Assembly: GCA_030141605.1 (NCBI GenBank)
Contig: JAQGDQ010001523.1
Location: forward strand, 1 to 36,557
DNA length: 36,557 bases
Source: Tubiluchus corallicola
Taxonomy: Eukaryota > Priapulida > Priapulimorpha > Priapulimorphida > Tubiluchidae
Reading direction: 5' to 3'
Shown here: positions 1 to 10,156 of the stretch, piece by piece
How positions within the stretch are numbered: the stretch's first letter is position 1
How the letters are laid out: each line of letters opens with the position of its first letter
The notes under the pieces: generated by a model
The model's database searches: none
Told to the model about the DNA's origin: nothing
What the model saw: only the letters and a program-made list of their open reading frames with translations
Translations under genes and position numbers: made by a program

Positions 1-15
1 TGGGTGTTTTTACAG

Positions 16-193
16 CTGTGGGTGTGCAAGATCAACGAAGAGGAACGATGGCGTAAGTACAAGTGTAGATACAGCACCATATACAAGGGGGAATGCGTCT
101 GCAAGAACAAAGGTTCTCCTGGTAAAGACGCAAAAGTCGATCGGCGAGAGAGAACCAAACAGAGAGTCTTCATCGAAAATCATGTCGGAAAAG
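16..193 (+). CDS. SULF: SULF-like extracellular endosulfatase, internal exon a (hydrophilic domain)
   Basis: First exon of the gene visible here; the 5' part of the gene, including the sulfatase catalytic domain, is outside the window. A pyrimidine-rich acceptor ending TACAG precedes base 16 and a donor GTAATC follows base 193. The frame reads LWVCKINEEERWRKYKCRY and then a Cys-Val-Cys segment followed by KDAKVDRRERTKQR. This resembles the Trp-Gln-Cys ... Cys-Ser-Cys ... basic stretch at the start of the hydrophilic domain of vertebrate SULF1/2, which binds heparan sulfate and anchors the enzyme at the cell surface. It leaves one base (phase 1), which joins exon b as GCA (Ala). Identity rests mainly on the downstream exons. 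Confidence 0.75.
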
Positions 194-475
194 GTAATCA
201 CACCATTGCCTGCTATAACTTCTGTTTATTTTTCGATTGTATGGTGCAGTTCGCTTAATAAAACACACGGGTGATAATTCAGCCACTCACTGTGACCGCT
301 ATGGCTGGGACGGAACTGTGTAGTGCTTTAATCTATCGAAATCCGCCATTTATTTAATCCAAACTTGGCTTTATGAATCCACCTTCCACGCTGGGAAGAC
401 AAAATTGCGACGTAACACCAGATGATTGTCCTGCCTTTTAACTTGGACACCTTTCTATCATGTTGATTTAAAATA

Positions 476-584
476 CAGTAGAATCAGCTTAATAAATGTA
501 CGGATGATGATAAATCTAGTGTATATGTCTGTACACATATAGACTCGATTTATCATCCGTACATTTATTAAGCAGATTCTACTG
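476..584. mobile_element. pogo/Tigger-like (Tc1/mariner) MITE with TA target duplication
   Basis: A 109-bp near-perfect palindrome. The left arm begins CAGTAGAATCAGCTTAATAA and the right arm is its reverse complement ending in TTCTACTG. It is flanked on both sides by TA (474-475 and 585-586), the target duplication expected of Tc1/mariner-type transposases. CAGTAGAAT...GCTTAAT is the kind of terminus found in pogo-like elements. The arms are about 44 bp around a short AT-rich centre, and there is no coding capacity. Confidence 0.75.
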
Positions 585-1039
585 TATTTTAAATAAATAT
601 ATATATATATATATATATATGCCCAATGCCCTTTGTGATGTCATTGATAGTTGGGCTTACCTGCTGTTAATTAAGTTTTTAATCTATAGATTATTAACAT
701 AGGAAACACTACTTAATAGGTCTCTTAGGTTTATAAATTGAGCCACTTACTAAATCTATTTAACTCCACCCCTAAGCAGAGTACATTGTAATGTGATGTT
801 GTTTCCATTGTACTCACTGTAAGTAGGTTAATTTACGTACTTTGTTTGAACTGATTTAGAATTTCGGCCAAAATTCATCAAACCGCCAAAGAATAACCAA
901 AGACTGCCTCGTGCAGCGAGCAGAAAATCAAAGACGAGCCGTAAAACGCGGAAGGATTTGGATGCAAGCCTGCCCCATGATGACATCATCGGCTGGGAAC
1001 CTCCCACTGAATGTGAGGCATGCTGTTTCACTTATACCC

Positions 1040-1580
1040 AACTTACACTCCTATCTCGGTTTGTCGGACCTCACTTTTATGGATATCAAAAGAATTGAAC
1101 AAAATTTGGACCGTTAAACAGTCCCGCATACTATGGACGAAGTCCATTGTTTCGTGTGTGAGTAGTAAGTAGTGTGTAACGACTCGTGTGCAGACCACGA
1201 GTAGTGTCCCGCGTACTACGGACGCAGTCCATTGTTTCTTGTGTGAGTAGTAAGTAGTGTGTAACGACTCGTGTGCAGACCACGAGTAGTGGCCCGCGTA
1301 CTACGGACGCAGTCCATTGTTTCGTGTGTGAGTAGTAAGTAGTGCGTAACGACTCGTGTGCAGACCACGAGTAGTGTGTAACGACTCATGTGCAGACCAC
1401 GAGTAGTGCGTAACGACTCGTATGCAGCTCACATGCCAGCATACTTAAGTGTTTAATCAGCATATTTAAGAGCTAATTATGGAGAGGTTTTTGAGTGAAT
1501 TGTCGACAGTTTTTACATACTTTTGCACAGGAATGACCAGTAATAGACGTTTTTGAGACAATTAGGCGATTGATTCTACA
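1040..1580. repeat. Dispersed repeat copy 1 with internal 85-bp tandem expansion
   Basis: Bases 1050-1135 and about 1480-1580 match the copy at 17388-17662 (shared words include ATCTCGGTTTGT and GACGTTTTTGAGACAATTA). Between the shared parts, a segment starting CCCGCATACTATGGAC at 1123 recurs at 1208 and 1293, an 85-bp period. It then breaks into shorter units around GTAACGACTCGTGTGCAGAC down to about 1430. No open frame of note. Confidence 0.75.
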
Positions 1581-1988
1581 TTACCGTGAGTCTAATGCAC
1601 GGCGCCTACCGTATTAGCTTAGTATTGGTAAATATGAACAGTCGCTTAATGCGGACCGACATTTCCCCACCATTGTCCCTCAAACTGAGATATGAGTGTA
1701 CTTGTTAAGTTAATGTATACGTAAACCGATTTTAAACGAACAATTGCTTAAACTTGATTAATTTATGCAAACAAAATGCTCGTGTATTGTTCGTTACTTG
1801 CGTTTTATCATTTCTAATTGTAAAAATAGACAACTGTGTACTCAAAGAAATGATGGCTTTGTTTCTCCTATATCTGTAAAGTTGCAAAATTTTCTGAGCA
1901 ACCTGTATTTTTTCTCTGTTCTAGTGAAATGTAAAAATCACTCCGTCTTCAATGATATTTAGTCAACCTTGTGTTTTTTTCATTTTAG

Positions 1989-2143
1989 CATGGAGCAACT
2001 TTTACAGTGATTGCAAATATTCTAATAATGGCACCATTGACTGTTATCCCCCAGTTTACAGAGACATGTCCTCATGGAAGGTGAAGAAACAAGCCATCGA
2101 CTATCATATTAGAATTTACAAGGAGCAGCTGGACAAGCTTAAG
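1989..2143 (+). CDS. SULF: SULF-like exon b (hydrophilic domain, Cys/coiled segment)
   Basis: Acceptor ATTTTAG before 1989, donor AAG|GTGATG after 2143. It enters with two bases completing the Ala codon and ends in phase 0. It reads WSNFYSDCKYSNNGTIDCYP and then a helix-prone stretch with WKVKKQAIDYHI...KEQLDKLK. This parallels the SULF segment Cys-x-x-x-x-Asn-Asp-Ser-Ile-x-Cys followed by W-KD-KAYIDKEIEAL-DKIKNL. The two Cys residues and an N-glycosylation sequon (Asn-Gly-Thr) are visible. Reading past the donor gives less SULF-like sequence, which supports the chosen border. Confidence 0.85.
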
Positions 2144-2361
2144 GTGATGCAAATGTCTTTCTTTATATATAAATTTGTTGATATTGAGTCATGGGAAGCA
2201 AGAGTTTATAGTAGTGTAATAAAGAAGAAGAAGGAAGAAAAGAAACTTGGGCCTAACGACATGGGGATAGAAGATAACGTTATCTGTATTAGTAACTTCA
2301 TTATACAGGGAGGCCAATTTGTTGCCCCATTGCTTTCTTCCCTCACTGCATTAGCAAGTAC

Positions 2362-2915
2362 TTTGTGAAGGCCAGGTACTCAGTAAAGGCCACATGCTCA
2401 GTCAAGGCCCGGTGCTCAGTCAAGGCCCGGTGCTCAGTCATGGCTTGGTGCTCAGTCAAGGCCAGATGCTCAGTCAAGGCTTGGTGCTCAGTCAAGGCCA
2501 GATGCTCAGCCAAGGCTTGGTGCTCAGTCAAGGCGAAATGCTCAGTCAAGGCTTGGTGCTCAGTAAAGGCCAGATGCTCAGTCAAGGTTAGATGCTCAGT
2601 CAAGGCCAAATGCTCAGTCAAGGCTTGGTGCTCAGTCAAGGCCAGATGCTCAGTCAAGGCTTGGTGCTCAGTCAAGGCCAGATGCTCAGTCAAGGCCAGA
2701 TGCTCAGTCAAGGCCAGATGCTCAGTCAAGGCTTGGTGCTCAGTCAAGGCCAAATGCTCAGTCAAGGCTTGGTGCTCAGTCAAGGCCAGATGCTCAGTCA
2801 AGGCTTGGTGCTCAGTCAAGGCCAGATGCTCAGTCAAGGCTTGGTGCTCAGTCAAGGCCAGATGCTCAGTCAAGGCCAGATGCTCAGTCAATTCAGTCAA
2901 GGCCAGACGCTCTGT
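2362..2915. repeat. 18-bp minisatellite inside a SULF intron
   Basis: About 30 tandem copies of an 18-bp unit GTCAAGGCCAGATGCTCA. A GGCTTGGTG variant alternates with the GGCCAGATG variant over much of the array, giving a 36-bp higher-order period. Because 18 is a multiple of 3 and the unit lacks stops, the array is open in several frames on both strands (SVKARC-type and ALTEHL-type repeats). These are treated as by-products, not genes. The array lies entirely between the donor at 2144 and the acceptor at 3003. Confidence 0.93.
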
Positions 2916-3003
2916 TCTGAATTGGGAATAGTTTTTAATTATTAGTAAACCATGTTTAATTGCTGTAGTGGAAGTCGTTGATGTTGATCATTTTTTCACT
3001 CAG

Positions 3004-3194
3004 GACCTGAGGCAGCAACTGAAGGAACATCGCCCCGCCACGAACGACCCGTACCCGGAAGATGGAGAGATATGCATTTGTGAAGATGAAATCGACTACG
3101 CTAATTCCACCGTCTCCCTTCAAGATACTGACGACGTCACCTTTTCTCGAGTGTTTGGCGAAGACAGCAATAGTGCTCAAACCTGGCCAAAAAG
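3004..3194 (+). CDS. SULF: SULF-like exon c (hydrophilic domain, acidic segment)
   Basis: Pyrimidine-rich acceptor TTTTTTCACTCAG before 3004 and donor AG|GTACAG after 3194. It enters in phase 0, continuing DKLK into DLRQQLKEHRP, which matches the SULF pattern of NLREVRGHLKRRKP. It then has a Cys-Ile-Cys pair (EICICEDEIDYANS), comparable to ECSCSKQSYYN, and an acidic/Ser-rich run ending WPKR. One N-glycosylation sequon (Asn-Ser-Thr). It leaves two bases (AG), which join exon d as AGA (Arg). Confidence 0.85.
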
Positions 3195-3300
3195 GTACAG
3201 TATTAATGATGTTTATCAAATGATTTGCCTCAGGTAAAATACACAGGCTTTTTTATCGTCGTGTCAAAAGGTCCAGTCGGCTATTTACACTTTTCTAATG

Positions 3301-4346
3301 CAGTAAGTCTTTGCTTGACGACAGTATTGTATTCTAGCAAAATGCGATGCTAGGCGAAACATCGTTAAACGAAGCCACATCTTCCATAGAAAGCAATGTA
3401 AAAGAATTGAGATGGGTTCCAGGGGCAAAAATCAATGCTGCTATGAACACATGATTTAAACACTTTATAATCATGATCACAGTTTTTCTTAGTTCTCGCT
3501 CCATTTCATCTTTCCTTCACTACTCCCCCCACTTTTATGTATATATTATCATTATTTCAATTATTAATCACTTATTTAAGATTTCCACGTACAGTTTGGC
3601 CTGTCAAGCTATGCTTTTAGGCTCAAACTGTATGCATCAAAATTATTCTGTAATGTAATTTGCACATGTATATGCTGCATTTTGTAATTTCTGGATAACA
3701 CTGCATTTATATTTATATTTACTTCAGTGAAATTATCTGAATTTTTATTATAACTGTTAGATGCAAAGTGGAAATTTATAAGTTTTTTCATATTTCTACT
3801 GATTAATTTCTTTCCGTTTGCTTGAAACTACTGATCTCTTTACCAATACCCTGCTAGCTGTTTCTTTTTTGTTAAAATTGAAGCCTACGCACTTAGCGGT
3901 TAAACGCTGCATAGTGAATGCCAAGCCTGGGCGACTTTCAGACACTTTCATCTAGATACTGAGTCTGGTTGCTATAGGAACAGATTAGGGATAAAATTCT
4001 TTCACGTAAAGTATGCAATTAGGTTCGTGGAGGCGTATAAATTGCAAATAGACCTCGCTCAAGCGGCTAGCATTTAGTGTTCAGGCGGGAAACAAAAACG
4101 TATGATAAATAACTGTTTTACCTTACTAGTGTGTTTTTAGAATAGAATAACGCAGTACGTACAGTTTTAGTTGTTGAAATATGGTAAAAATTTGTTGATC
4201 GAAAGAAAAATGGCTTTGAGCAGAGCGTAAAAGTCGTTGTTAAAATGAAACGTGCGTTGTTAAGCGAGGAAAAGGTGTCAAATGTTCAGCATTGTTAAAA
4301 CGAAATGTCGCTAAGCGGGGGGGAGTCGTTAAGCGAGGACTTACTG
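3301..4346. mobile_element. Non-autonomous DNA transposon with ~22-bp inverted ends
   Basis: The left end reads CAGTAAGTCTTTGCTTGACG. The right end is the inverse of CAGTAAGTCCTCGCTTAACG, ending GACTTACTG at 4346. The outer symmetry extends a few bases further (AATG / CATT). GCTTAACG-type ends occur in pogo/Tigger-like families. A clear target duplication is not visible. The 1.0-kb interior is AT-rich with no transposase frame. Confidence 0.6.
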
Positions 4347-4715
4347 CATTGAATTTGAAAAAAATGTTATTGCGTTACATTCATTAATTACTGCTTGTCA
4401 CTGCAGCCATGTTTGTAGACAGAAAGCAATAGAGAGTTGCAGTCAAACAGTAGATAATTATATTCTAAAACAGTCACAGTCACGGTCAGAATCACACCCA
4501 CTACGTTTTTGTTCCAGTCCCCGACTCTGCACGTAAATTTTTGAAGCATCTAAACAATTTCAATGCTTTAGACATCACGAGACGAGACAGAACACGCAGT
4601 TACAAACCAAGGTACACGTGTTTGTGCTATCTAGCACAAAATTGCGCATAAACTGTCCACACTGACAGTTAAAAAAATGTACAAATGGCTTGTGATTGTA
4701 AAAAGTGCTCTAGAG

Positions 4716-5554
4716 CAGTGGCGGCTCGCAGCTATTAGTCGGGCGCCACTTCAGAAAGTTCTAGTTTTTGTTTTAATATTGTGTGAAACGAAAGAAACGT
4801 GTAATTTGTAATTGTAATTTAAAACAAAACAAACATACGAAAGTTTATGCATCTACTCGATACAATCCTAAACAAAAAATATTCTTTGCTTACTAATAGC
4901 CTAAATTGTCGCAGTTCAAGCTTGATCCATTCATGGTACGCATGTGGCAACTGACAACAAACTGTGTGAGCGACAGTACTTTTTCTACCTGGGCTCAGAC
5001 ATGTGCATGGCCACACAAAAACCAAACACCGCATTCCTGTAGCGCATTGTGCTGGGTTGTGAAACAAACAGTACTACCCTCACGTGCTCTGGTTACGTAC
5101 AAGTATAAAGAAAAAACTTAAGAAAAAAGACTTATTATACTGAACATTATCAATAATATTGAGTGAAAATAGGGGGTGCTGCAATTCCTCGGTGCCTGTA
5201 CACGAGCTGCCACTGCCAGCCAACTTGTTAAAACGCCTCTGCAACAATAGCCCGTAAAGTTTCCGACAAGTTCCAATTGCTATTTTCAGGGCACTGCGGT
5301 GTCCTGAGCTGTACTTGTTTTATCCAATAATCCTCAGTTTCAGATAGTTTAGGGACAGAACATTGGCTGATTGAATTGGACGTATTTTCCCGTCCATCTT
5401 CTACGATTTCTAATGCCCATTTCACAGTGAAGATACAAAGAAAAATGACGCGTGGAATTGCCGTCAAATGTTCAGAAATTTTTCTGAAAATTTCGAGATT
5501 TTTCTCGAAATCCCATGCATCAAGAAAGCTTATTTGCCACACGGGTCGCCACTG
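4716..5554. mobile_element. hAT-superfamily non-autonomous element with 8-bp target duplication
   Basis: Both ends begin CAGTGGCG when read inward (left CAGTGGCGGCTCGCAG, right CAGTGGCGACCCGTG). The element is flanked on each side by the identical 8-mer CTCTAGAG (4708-4715 and 5555-5562). CAGTGGCG ends and 8-bp duplications are hAT hallmarks, and a central TA fits the known hAT target bias. A third inward-type end, CAGTGGCAGCTCGTG read on the minus strand, stops at 5215, so the element looks composite: a ~500-bp unit plus a 339-bp segment. No transposase is seen; a 119-residue minus-strand frame (5228-5587) runs through the right end without a firm match. Confidence 0.85.
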
Positions 5555-6087
5555 CTCTAGAGTATAAATGATTTTAGTCTTGATCATTGTGACTTTATAA
5601 TGACGTCAGTTCCACTCCCAAAATCATGAAAAATCGTCCTCTGATTGTAGGGCGAACTCTCTATTATGTGTCCGTAAGTATCTTTACATATGTCATGTGC
5701 TATGATTAGTAGTACGGGCAGTTTGCAACGTATTTACGTACAATGTACATGAAAGTATTTGTCGTTTTTAGTAGGATGTAAAAATTTGGGCTTTTGCTTT
5801 ATGTGACGTTTATACTGTATGTACAAAAAACTAGCAGACTTTCTGGTTCATTATGCGAGTTGAATCTTGCGGTGTTTGAACAGAAGAAAGAAGAAAAACT
5901 ACACGAAGAAGAAGAAGAACAAGCGTCGTGCGTCAGTGTTCAGGACTGATGACTTTGATGATACGTTATCAAATAACTATAGGTGACAAGCTACAGGTCC
6001 TAAACTGTGATAGTAGTAATGACTGCTTTTGTGTGGCATTTGTGTTCTATTTAGTTGCCGGTTTTATTTCTCCAGTCTTGTTGCCAT

Positions 6088-6523
6088 TAGGGATGAGCAT
6101 CGAATGTTCAAATTCGGTTCGAACCAGTTTTTTTAGTTCGAAATTGATTCGAACCTAAGATTATAGATTCTGTAATATTCTAAAATTCTATAACAGATTC
6201 TAAAATTATAAAAGTATAAAAACATCGTTAAACAGTTTGGAACAACATGCAGTTAGCACAATTTAGCTGCCGTTTCTTTAGCTTTTTCGGTTAGCTGCAA
6301 TTTTGCTGCAAGATTTTTAACAAATGATTTGTGGTTTTACTGCAGAACAAAATCAAATAATGTGCATGATTTTTGTAGGACCACTTTTTACTAGTGGTTC
6401 AAAAACTTGTCCGAAAATCTTTCAAACTCATTTCGACTACCGAAATTCTGTTCAATTTGAATTCAAAAGTCAGAAATTTGACTCGATTCGAATTCGCTTT
6501 CTGGTAGAGAATGCCCACCCCTA
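6088..6523. mobile_element. hAT-like MITE remnant, copy 1
   Basis: Starts TAGGGATGAGCATCGAA and ends ATGCCCACCCCTA, the inverse of TAGGGGTGGGCAT. TAGGGRTGRGCAT ends are typical of hAT elements. The interior is rich in TTCGAAT-type words, as in the related copy at 20739-21132. The flanking 8-mers GTTGCCAT and CTTGTGAT match at 5 of 8 positions, so the target duplication is decayed at best. Confidence 0.6.
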
Positions 6524-6595
6524 CTTGTGATTCATTATCATTTATGATAATTTAATTTTATACATAATGTTTTACGTTTTATTAATATTTATTGA

Positions 6596-7993
6596 CAGGG
6601 CCGACTCTAGGTAGTTTGACACCCTAGGCAAATTAAATTTTAGCGCCCTTTTTGTAACTGTGACAAGAGTTGAAACTTACTACTTATTATCTGCGATTTG
6701 TCCTTCCCCATATTTTAAAAGGGATAGTGTATTTGCGGGATCATGCGAACCATCTGAAATCGACAAATTTTTGCGAAATTTTGACCTTTCAAATTTGCCA
6801 TTTCGAATATTGCATAATCTTATCGCGAGGCTTTTTGAGCAGTTGTTAGACAAAGCGATTTCATGGTAGACAGTGGGTTTCCGCATGGTTCCCCACCGCT
6901 AACTGCATTGATGGCAACAATAATATCGTTTATTTTATACTGAATTGTGTAGATTTGCACCTTTGATGTAAGATCACTTTACTCTGTCTTAAGGAAATAC
7001 GTCGATGCGCGTATCAACAATCTTCGTAGTACAAATTCAAAATATTACCAAATTAGCAGTATTCAATTGGTATTGTGAGATGTCATTAATTTATAAAAAC
7101 AATTTTTGTTTTAGTTTATCATTATCACATTCAGTACAATATAATGACATTAAGCGCACAGTGGCATCAAAATTATTACATCATACTATATTAAATTGTT
7201 ATGTTTCATACATTATCGTTATCATAAAAGAATAATTGTACTGCAGTGGGCTAGAGAGGCAAAGGCTTGTATAAGCCCACTGTCATGTAAACCCGATAAA
7301 AAAAGAATAGATGAGTGAACAAAAAAAAGAACTGGGAGAAAGGTTAGATCACACAGGAAGGGTAGAAGGATGTGTTAGTGGAAATGGTAGGAAGAAAGAT
7401 AATAGATTGCGCTATGTTGACATCAGCTCTAAAGATTTATTAATGATGCCTTGTTTTGCATAATCTGTACCAGGATTGTGATATGGCTGCTGCAGTAGGT
7501 GTAGGATATTAAGAAGTGCTGTACTTGTTGAGAATCATTGCTCTGTATTTCTTTTTAAATTTTTGAATTGGCTGAACAGTTATTTGTGTCATCATTTATG
7601 TCATTCCAAAGCCTTGGACCAATATTTTTGCAATGAATTGCCGTGCCAGGTCTGTTATAACCATAAAAAACTGCTTCAATGTATCAAGTGCGTTAGTATC
7701 TTAGGGAACCATAGTGAATAGGTTGTCTAATCGTCAAATAAAGACTGGTTCTTAGGAGTATTATAGGCCCGAAGCGGTCGTGGTAGAATTTATACGTTTA
7801 CATTAGACAGTCATCGCCAAAATACCCTTGTCAATTGTCACAGTCCCTCCTGTATCCCAAAATTGAATTTTTCTTGTATTATGTTACTTTTACTAAAATA
7901 TAATGGTACCTGTGCGTTAGCAAGAATTGGGCACCCCCAAAATTTAAAAATCAAAGCAACTGCCTAGTTTGTGTAGTGGTAGAGTCGGTCCTG
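6596..7993. mobile_element. 1.4-kb DNA element with CAGGGCCGACTCTA inverted ends
   Basis: The left end CAGGGCCGACTCTAGG and the inverted right end CAGGACCGACTCTACC are clear inverted repeats, followed by a weaker ACCCTAGGCAAATTAAATTT-like second block on both sides. The flanks TTTATTGA and TCTGTTGA agree at 6 of 8 bases, suggesting an aged 8-bp hAT duplication. No long open frame survives inside, so it is non-autonomous or decayed. Confidence 0.6.
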
Positions 7994-8018
7994 TCTGTTG
8001 ACGTTAGTTTTTGTTTTT

Positions 8019-8257
8019 AGCATTTTTGACGCGTGTATTTTTTTAGCATTTTTGACGCGTGTATTTTTGTTTTTAGCATTTTTGATGCGTGTATTTTTGT
8101 TTTTAGCATTTTTGACATGTGTATTTTTGTTTTTAGCATTTTTGACACGTGTATTTTTGTTTTTAGCTTTTTTGACGCGTGTATTTTTGTTTTTAGCATT
8201 TTTGACGCGTGTATTTTTGTTTTTAGCATTTTTGACATGTGTATTTTTGTTTTTGCA
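8019..8257. repeat. 30-bp minisatellite built of acceptor-like units
   Basis: About eight tandem copies of a 30-bp unit (TTTTTGTTTTTAGCATTTTT followed by GACGCGTGTA). The array abuts the right end of the 6596-7993 element. Each unit contains a T-tract followed by TTTAG|C, a good match to a 3' splice acceptor, inside a SULF intron. Open frames on both strands are a consequence of the 30-bp period. Confidence 0.92.
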
Positions 8258-8384
8258 AGGCTGCATTTGCATCTGTGGTGGCATTAATTTTAGAATGTTG
8301 GTTTCGTTGTTGGGTTAACTTAGTTTTATATGTCTATGTTATGAAACATTTATTTGTGTTTTATTAGAGCTAGTACCTTGATAA

Positions 8385-8610
8385 TAATAATAATAATAAT
8401 TTCGTTTAGTCCGGGGATAACACCTTAAATACCTTAAAGCTCATTTCCAAGGTGGTCCCGATTGTTATTACCAGCATGTTACTTTGATAAACCCACATGC
8501 TTGATCGAAGAACCAGTGGTAAGTTTTTGGTGTGACTCGGATGGGAGTCGAACCTGCAACCTCCCAGATGGGAAGTGAACACACTACCATTGAGGTATAC
8601 CATCCAGTCT
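8385..8610 (-). mobile_element. tRNA-headed SINE with ATT tail
   Basis: Read on the minus strand, the head has an A-box-like TACCTCAATGGTAG and a B-box GGTTCGACTCC with a closable T-arm, as in tRNA-derived pol III promoters. The element then runs into a short (ATT)n tail at 8383-8402. The same order of head, body and ATT tail is seen at about 34380-34655, though the bodies differ. Confidence 0.65.
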
Positions 8611-9438
8611 TTACTCCTTCAGAAGCATAAGCGTTTGCTGCGTTTTGCATGGATCCATGAAAACTGCTCTCACTAAGCAGCGATTGCATTATATTTGTAG
8701 GTTTCTACTCCTCACACAACGAATTTTCATGAAAAATTATATATGAATTGCACTTGCTCACCTTAGACAAATTTAAAATCACTTTTTGACAAATAACTTG
8801 AAAAAGGTTTTCAGTAAGTACAGTGTTTGCACTGTTATAAAGTATGGTACGACTTGCGTGAAGTCGGCCAATGCAGAAAATTTTAACTATCCAGACACAC
8901 CACTCTGATATACTTTGGTTTCAAATCTATTCTATTTTTACGGAGAAGGTCCTGGTAAAAGATGAAATGACCTAAATTTGTCTTTGGCTGATCCGTTGAT
9001 TTTTCCTGGAATAGCGGCAGAACATTGTACAGCTTGAGCTCTAACAAACAGGCGATCAGTAAAATAGCGTGTACGATCACGCAAGTGTACGCCAGACTAA
9101 TCTACTCAACAAGCTAAGCTGGAGAGTCTGAAGAGGGCATGTTTTTCTTAATTTTATTCAATTATTAAATGTTTAAACAAATAGCCAATATTCTCCTAAG
9201 TAGAGCAGTACTTAATTCGTAATCATTTAGTAATCGTGTCTGTGCTGATTACAATCATAGGTCTCATAAGGCCTATTTTGAATGGTGTGGTCATGCAAGA
9301 GTTAAAGAAAATTTCAAACCCTCTATTGCCTCAATGTTGTGAAAGTATTGCCTCAAGACTCCCATTCCATTTACTTGTTTTGCCATTAGCTTTCGTAGAC
9401 AAGACTGTGATTTTATCAGAATTGTTGCGTTTTCGTAG

Positions 9439-9674
9439 ATCGGATGGTAGAAAAAAACTGAAGAAGGATCACAGGAAGGCAATGCTGTCCAAGGCCAGGC
9501 TGGAAGAACGGGAGATGCGGAGGAGGGAAAAGATGGAGCGACGGGAAGCAAATTTGCAGCGGAAACTGAAGAGGCAGAGTCGCAAGCAGCGGAACATGGC
9601 ACTGTGCAACGAGAAGAGCATGAACTGTTTTTCTCACGACAACAACCACTGGAGAACGTATCCGTACTGGATTT
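9439..9674 (+). CDS. SULF: SULF-like exon d (basic coiled segment and start of C-terminal domain)
   Basis: Acceptor TTTTCGTAG before 9439 and strong donor GTAAGT after 9674. The first base completes AGA with exon c. It encodes a very basic helix-prone stretch (SDGRKKLKKDHRKA ... REMRRREKMERREANLQRKL) followed by NCFSHDNNHWRTYPYW. The latter is nearly the SULF motif TCFTHDNNHWQTAPFW at the start of the conserved C-terminal domain, which is strong evidence for the family. The basic stretch corresponds to the SULF heparin-binding run before that motif. It ends with one base (T), which joins exon e as TAT. Confidence 0.96.
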
Positions 9675-9675
9675 G

Positions 9676-9890
9676 TAAGTTTGTGTTCATTTTAGGGGGT
9701 TTCAAATGTTACTCTGTAAAATTACCCATAAGAGGAATGAAAATCTGTTCATTTTAGGGGGTTTCAAACGTTACTCTGTAAAATTATCTATAAGAGGAAA
9801 GAAAATCGTTCATTTTAGGGGGTAAGAGAAATGAAAATCTGTTCATTTTAGGGGGTTTCAAACATTACTCCGTAAAATTATTCAAAATTA
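9676..9890 (+). repeat. ~64-bp tandem repeat just after the exon d donor
   Basis: Units beginning GTTCATTTTAGGGGGTTTCA recur at about 9684, 9748 and 9840, with a shortened copy near 9809. The array starts within 15 bases of the exon donor. Each unit carries a TTCATTTTAG|GGGG acceptor-like string. Confidence 0.8.
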
Positions 9891-10156
9891 TCATTTGATA
9901 ATACTTAATTGTATATGTAACACTTATGACATGATAACTGAGCATACTAAACTCCACTTTTTATGATATTAATTTGAACATGAAATACATTGTAAGGAAA
10001 AAAATCCAAAATCGAACAGGTAACTCAAAGAATGAACTTTTGCCAACATACTGAAATGATGACTGTAAGGAAAGTAAATCTTTATTTTAGATTTTTGAGT
10101 GGGATGTATTTTTACCATTTTTATTACCCATTTTTCTTACTAGTAAGCCTTTTCAT

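Larger units (their letters stand above)
194..1988 (+). other. SULF intron with MITE and 85-bp minisatellite
   Basis: GT-AG intron of about 1.8 kb. It contains a pogo-like MITE (476-584), a short TA microsatellite (about 598-620), and a dispersed repeat expanded into an 85-bp tandem array (about 1040-1580). Vertebrate SULFs have extra hydrophilic-domain sequence at this point, including the furin-processed linker. I saw no convincing exon for it here, and exons a and b match in phase without one. Confidence 0.65.
3195..9438 (+). other. Large SULF intron (6.2 kb) filled with transposon remnants
   Basis: GT-AG intron. It holds a foldback element (3301-4346), a hAT-like element with intact target duplications (4716-5554), a hAT-like remnant (6088-6523), a large inverted-end element (6596-7993), a 30-bp minisatellite (8019-8257) and a tRNA-headed SINE (about 8385-8610). 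Stretches 5563-6087 and 8611-9438 hold nothing I recognise. Short open frames in this span have no family signature. Confidence 0.7.

Noticed and set aside
911-1117. 68-residue plus-strand frame
   Set aside because: Lies in a dispersed repeat that also occurs at 17388. It has no SULF similarity and is not needed for exon phase.
2343-2931. Overlapping open frames of ~185 residues on both strands (SVKARC and ALTEHL repeats)
   Set aside because: They follow from an 18-bp stop-free tandem repeat inside a clear intron; nothing else supports coding.
5228-5587. 119-residue minus-strand frame with PKLSETEDYWIKQVQL, faintly like a BEL/Pao retrotransposon segment
   Set aside because: The resemblance is a few residues only, and the frame runs through a hAT end. 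Not enough to name.
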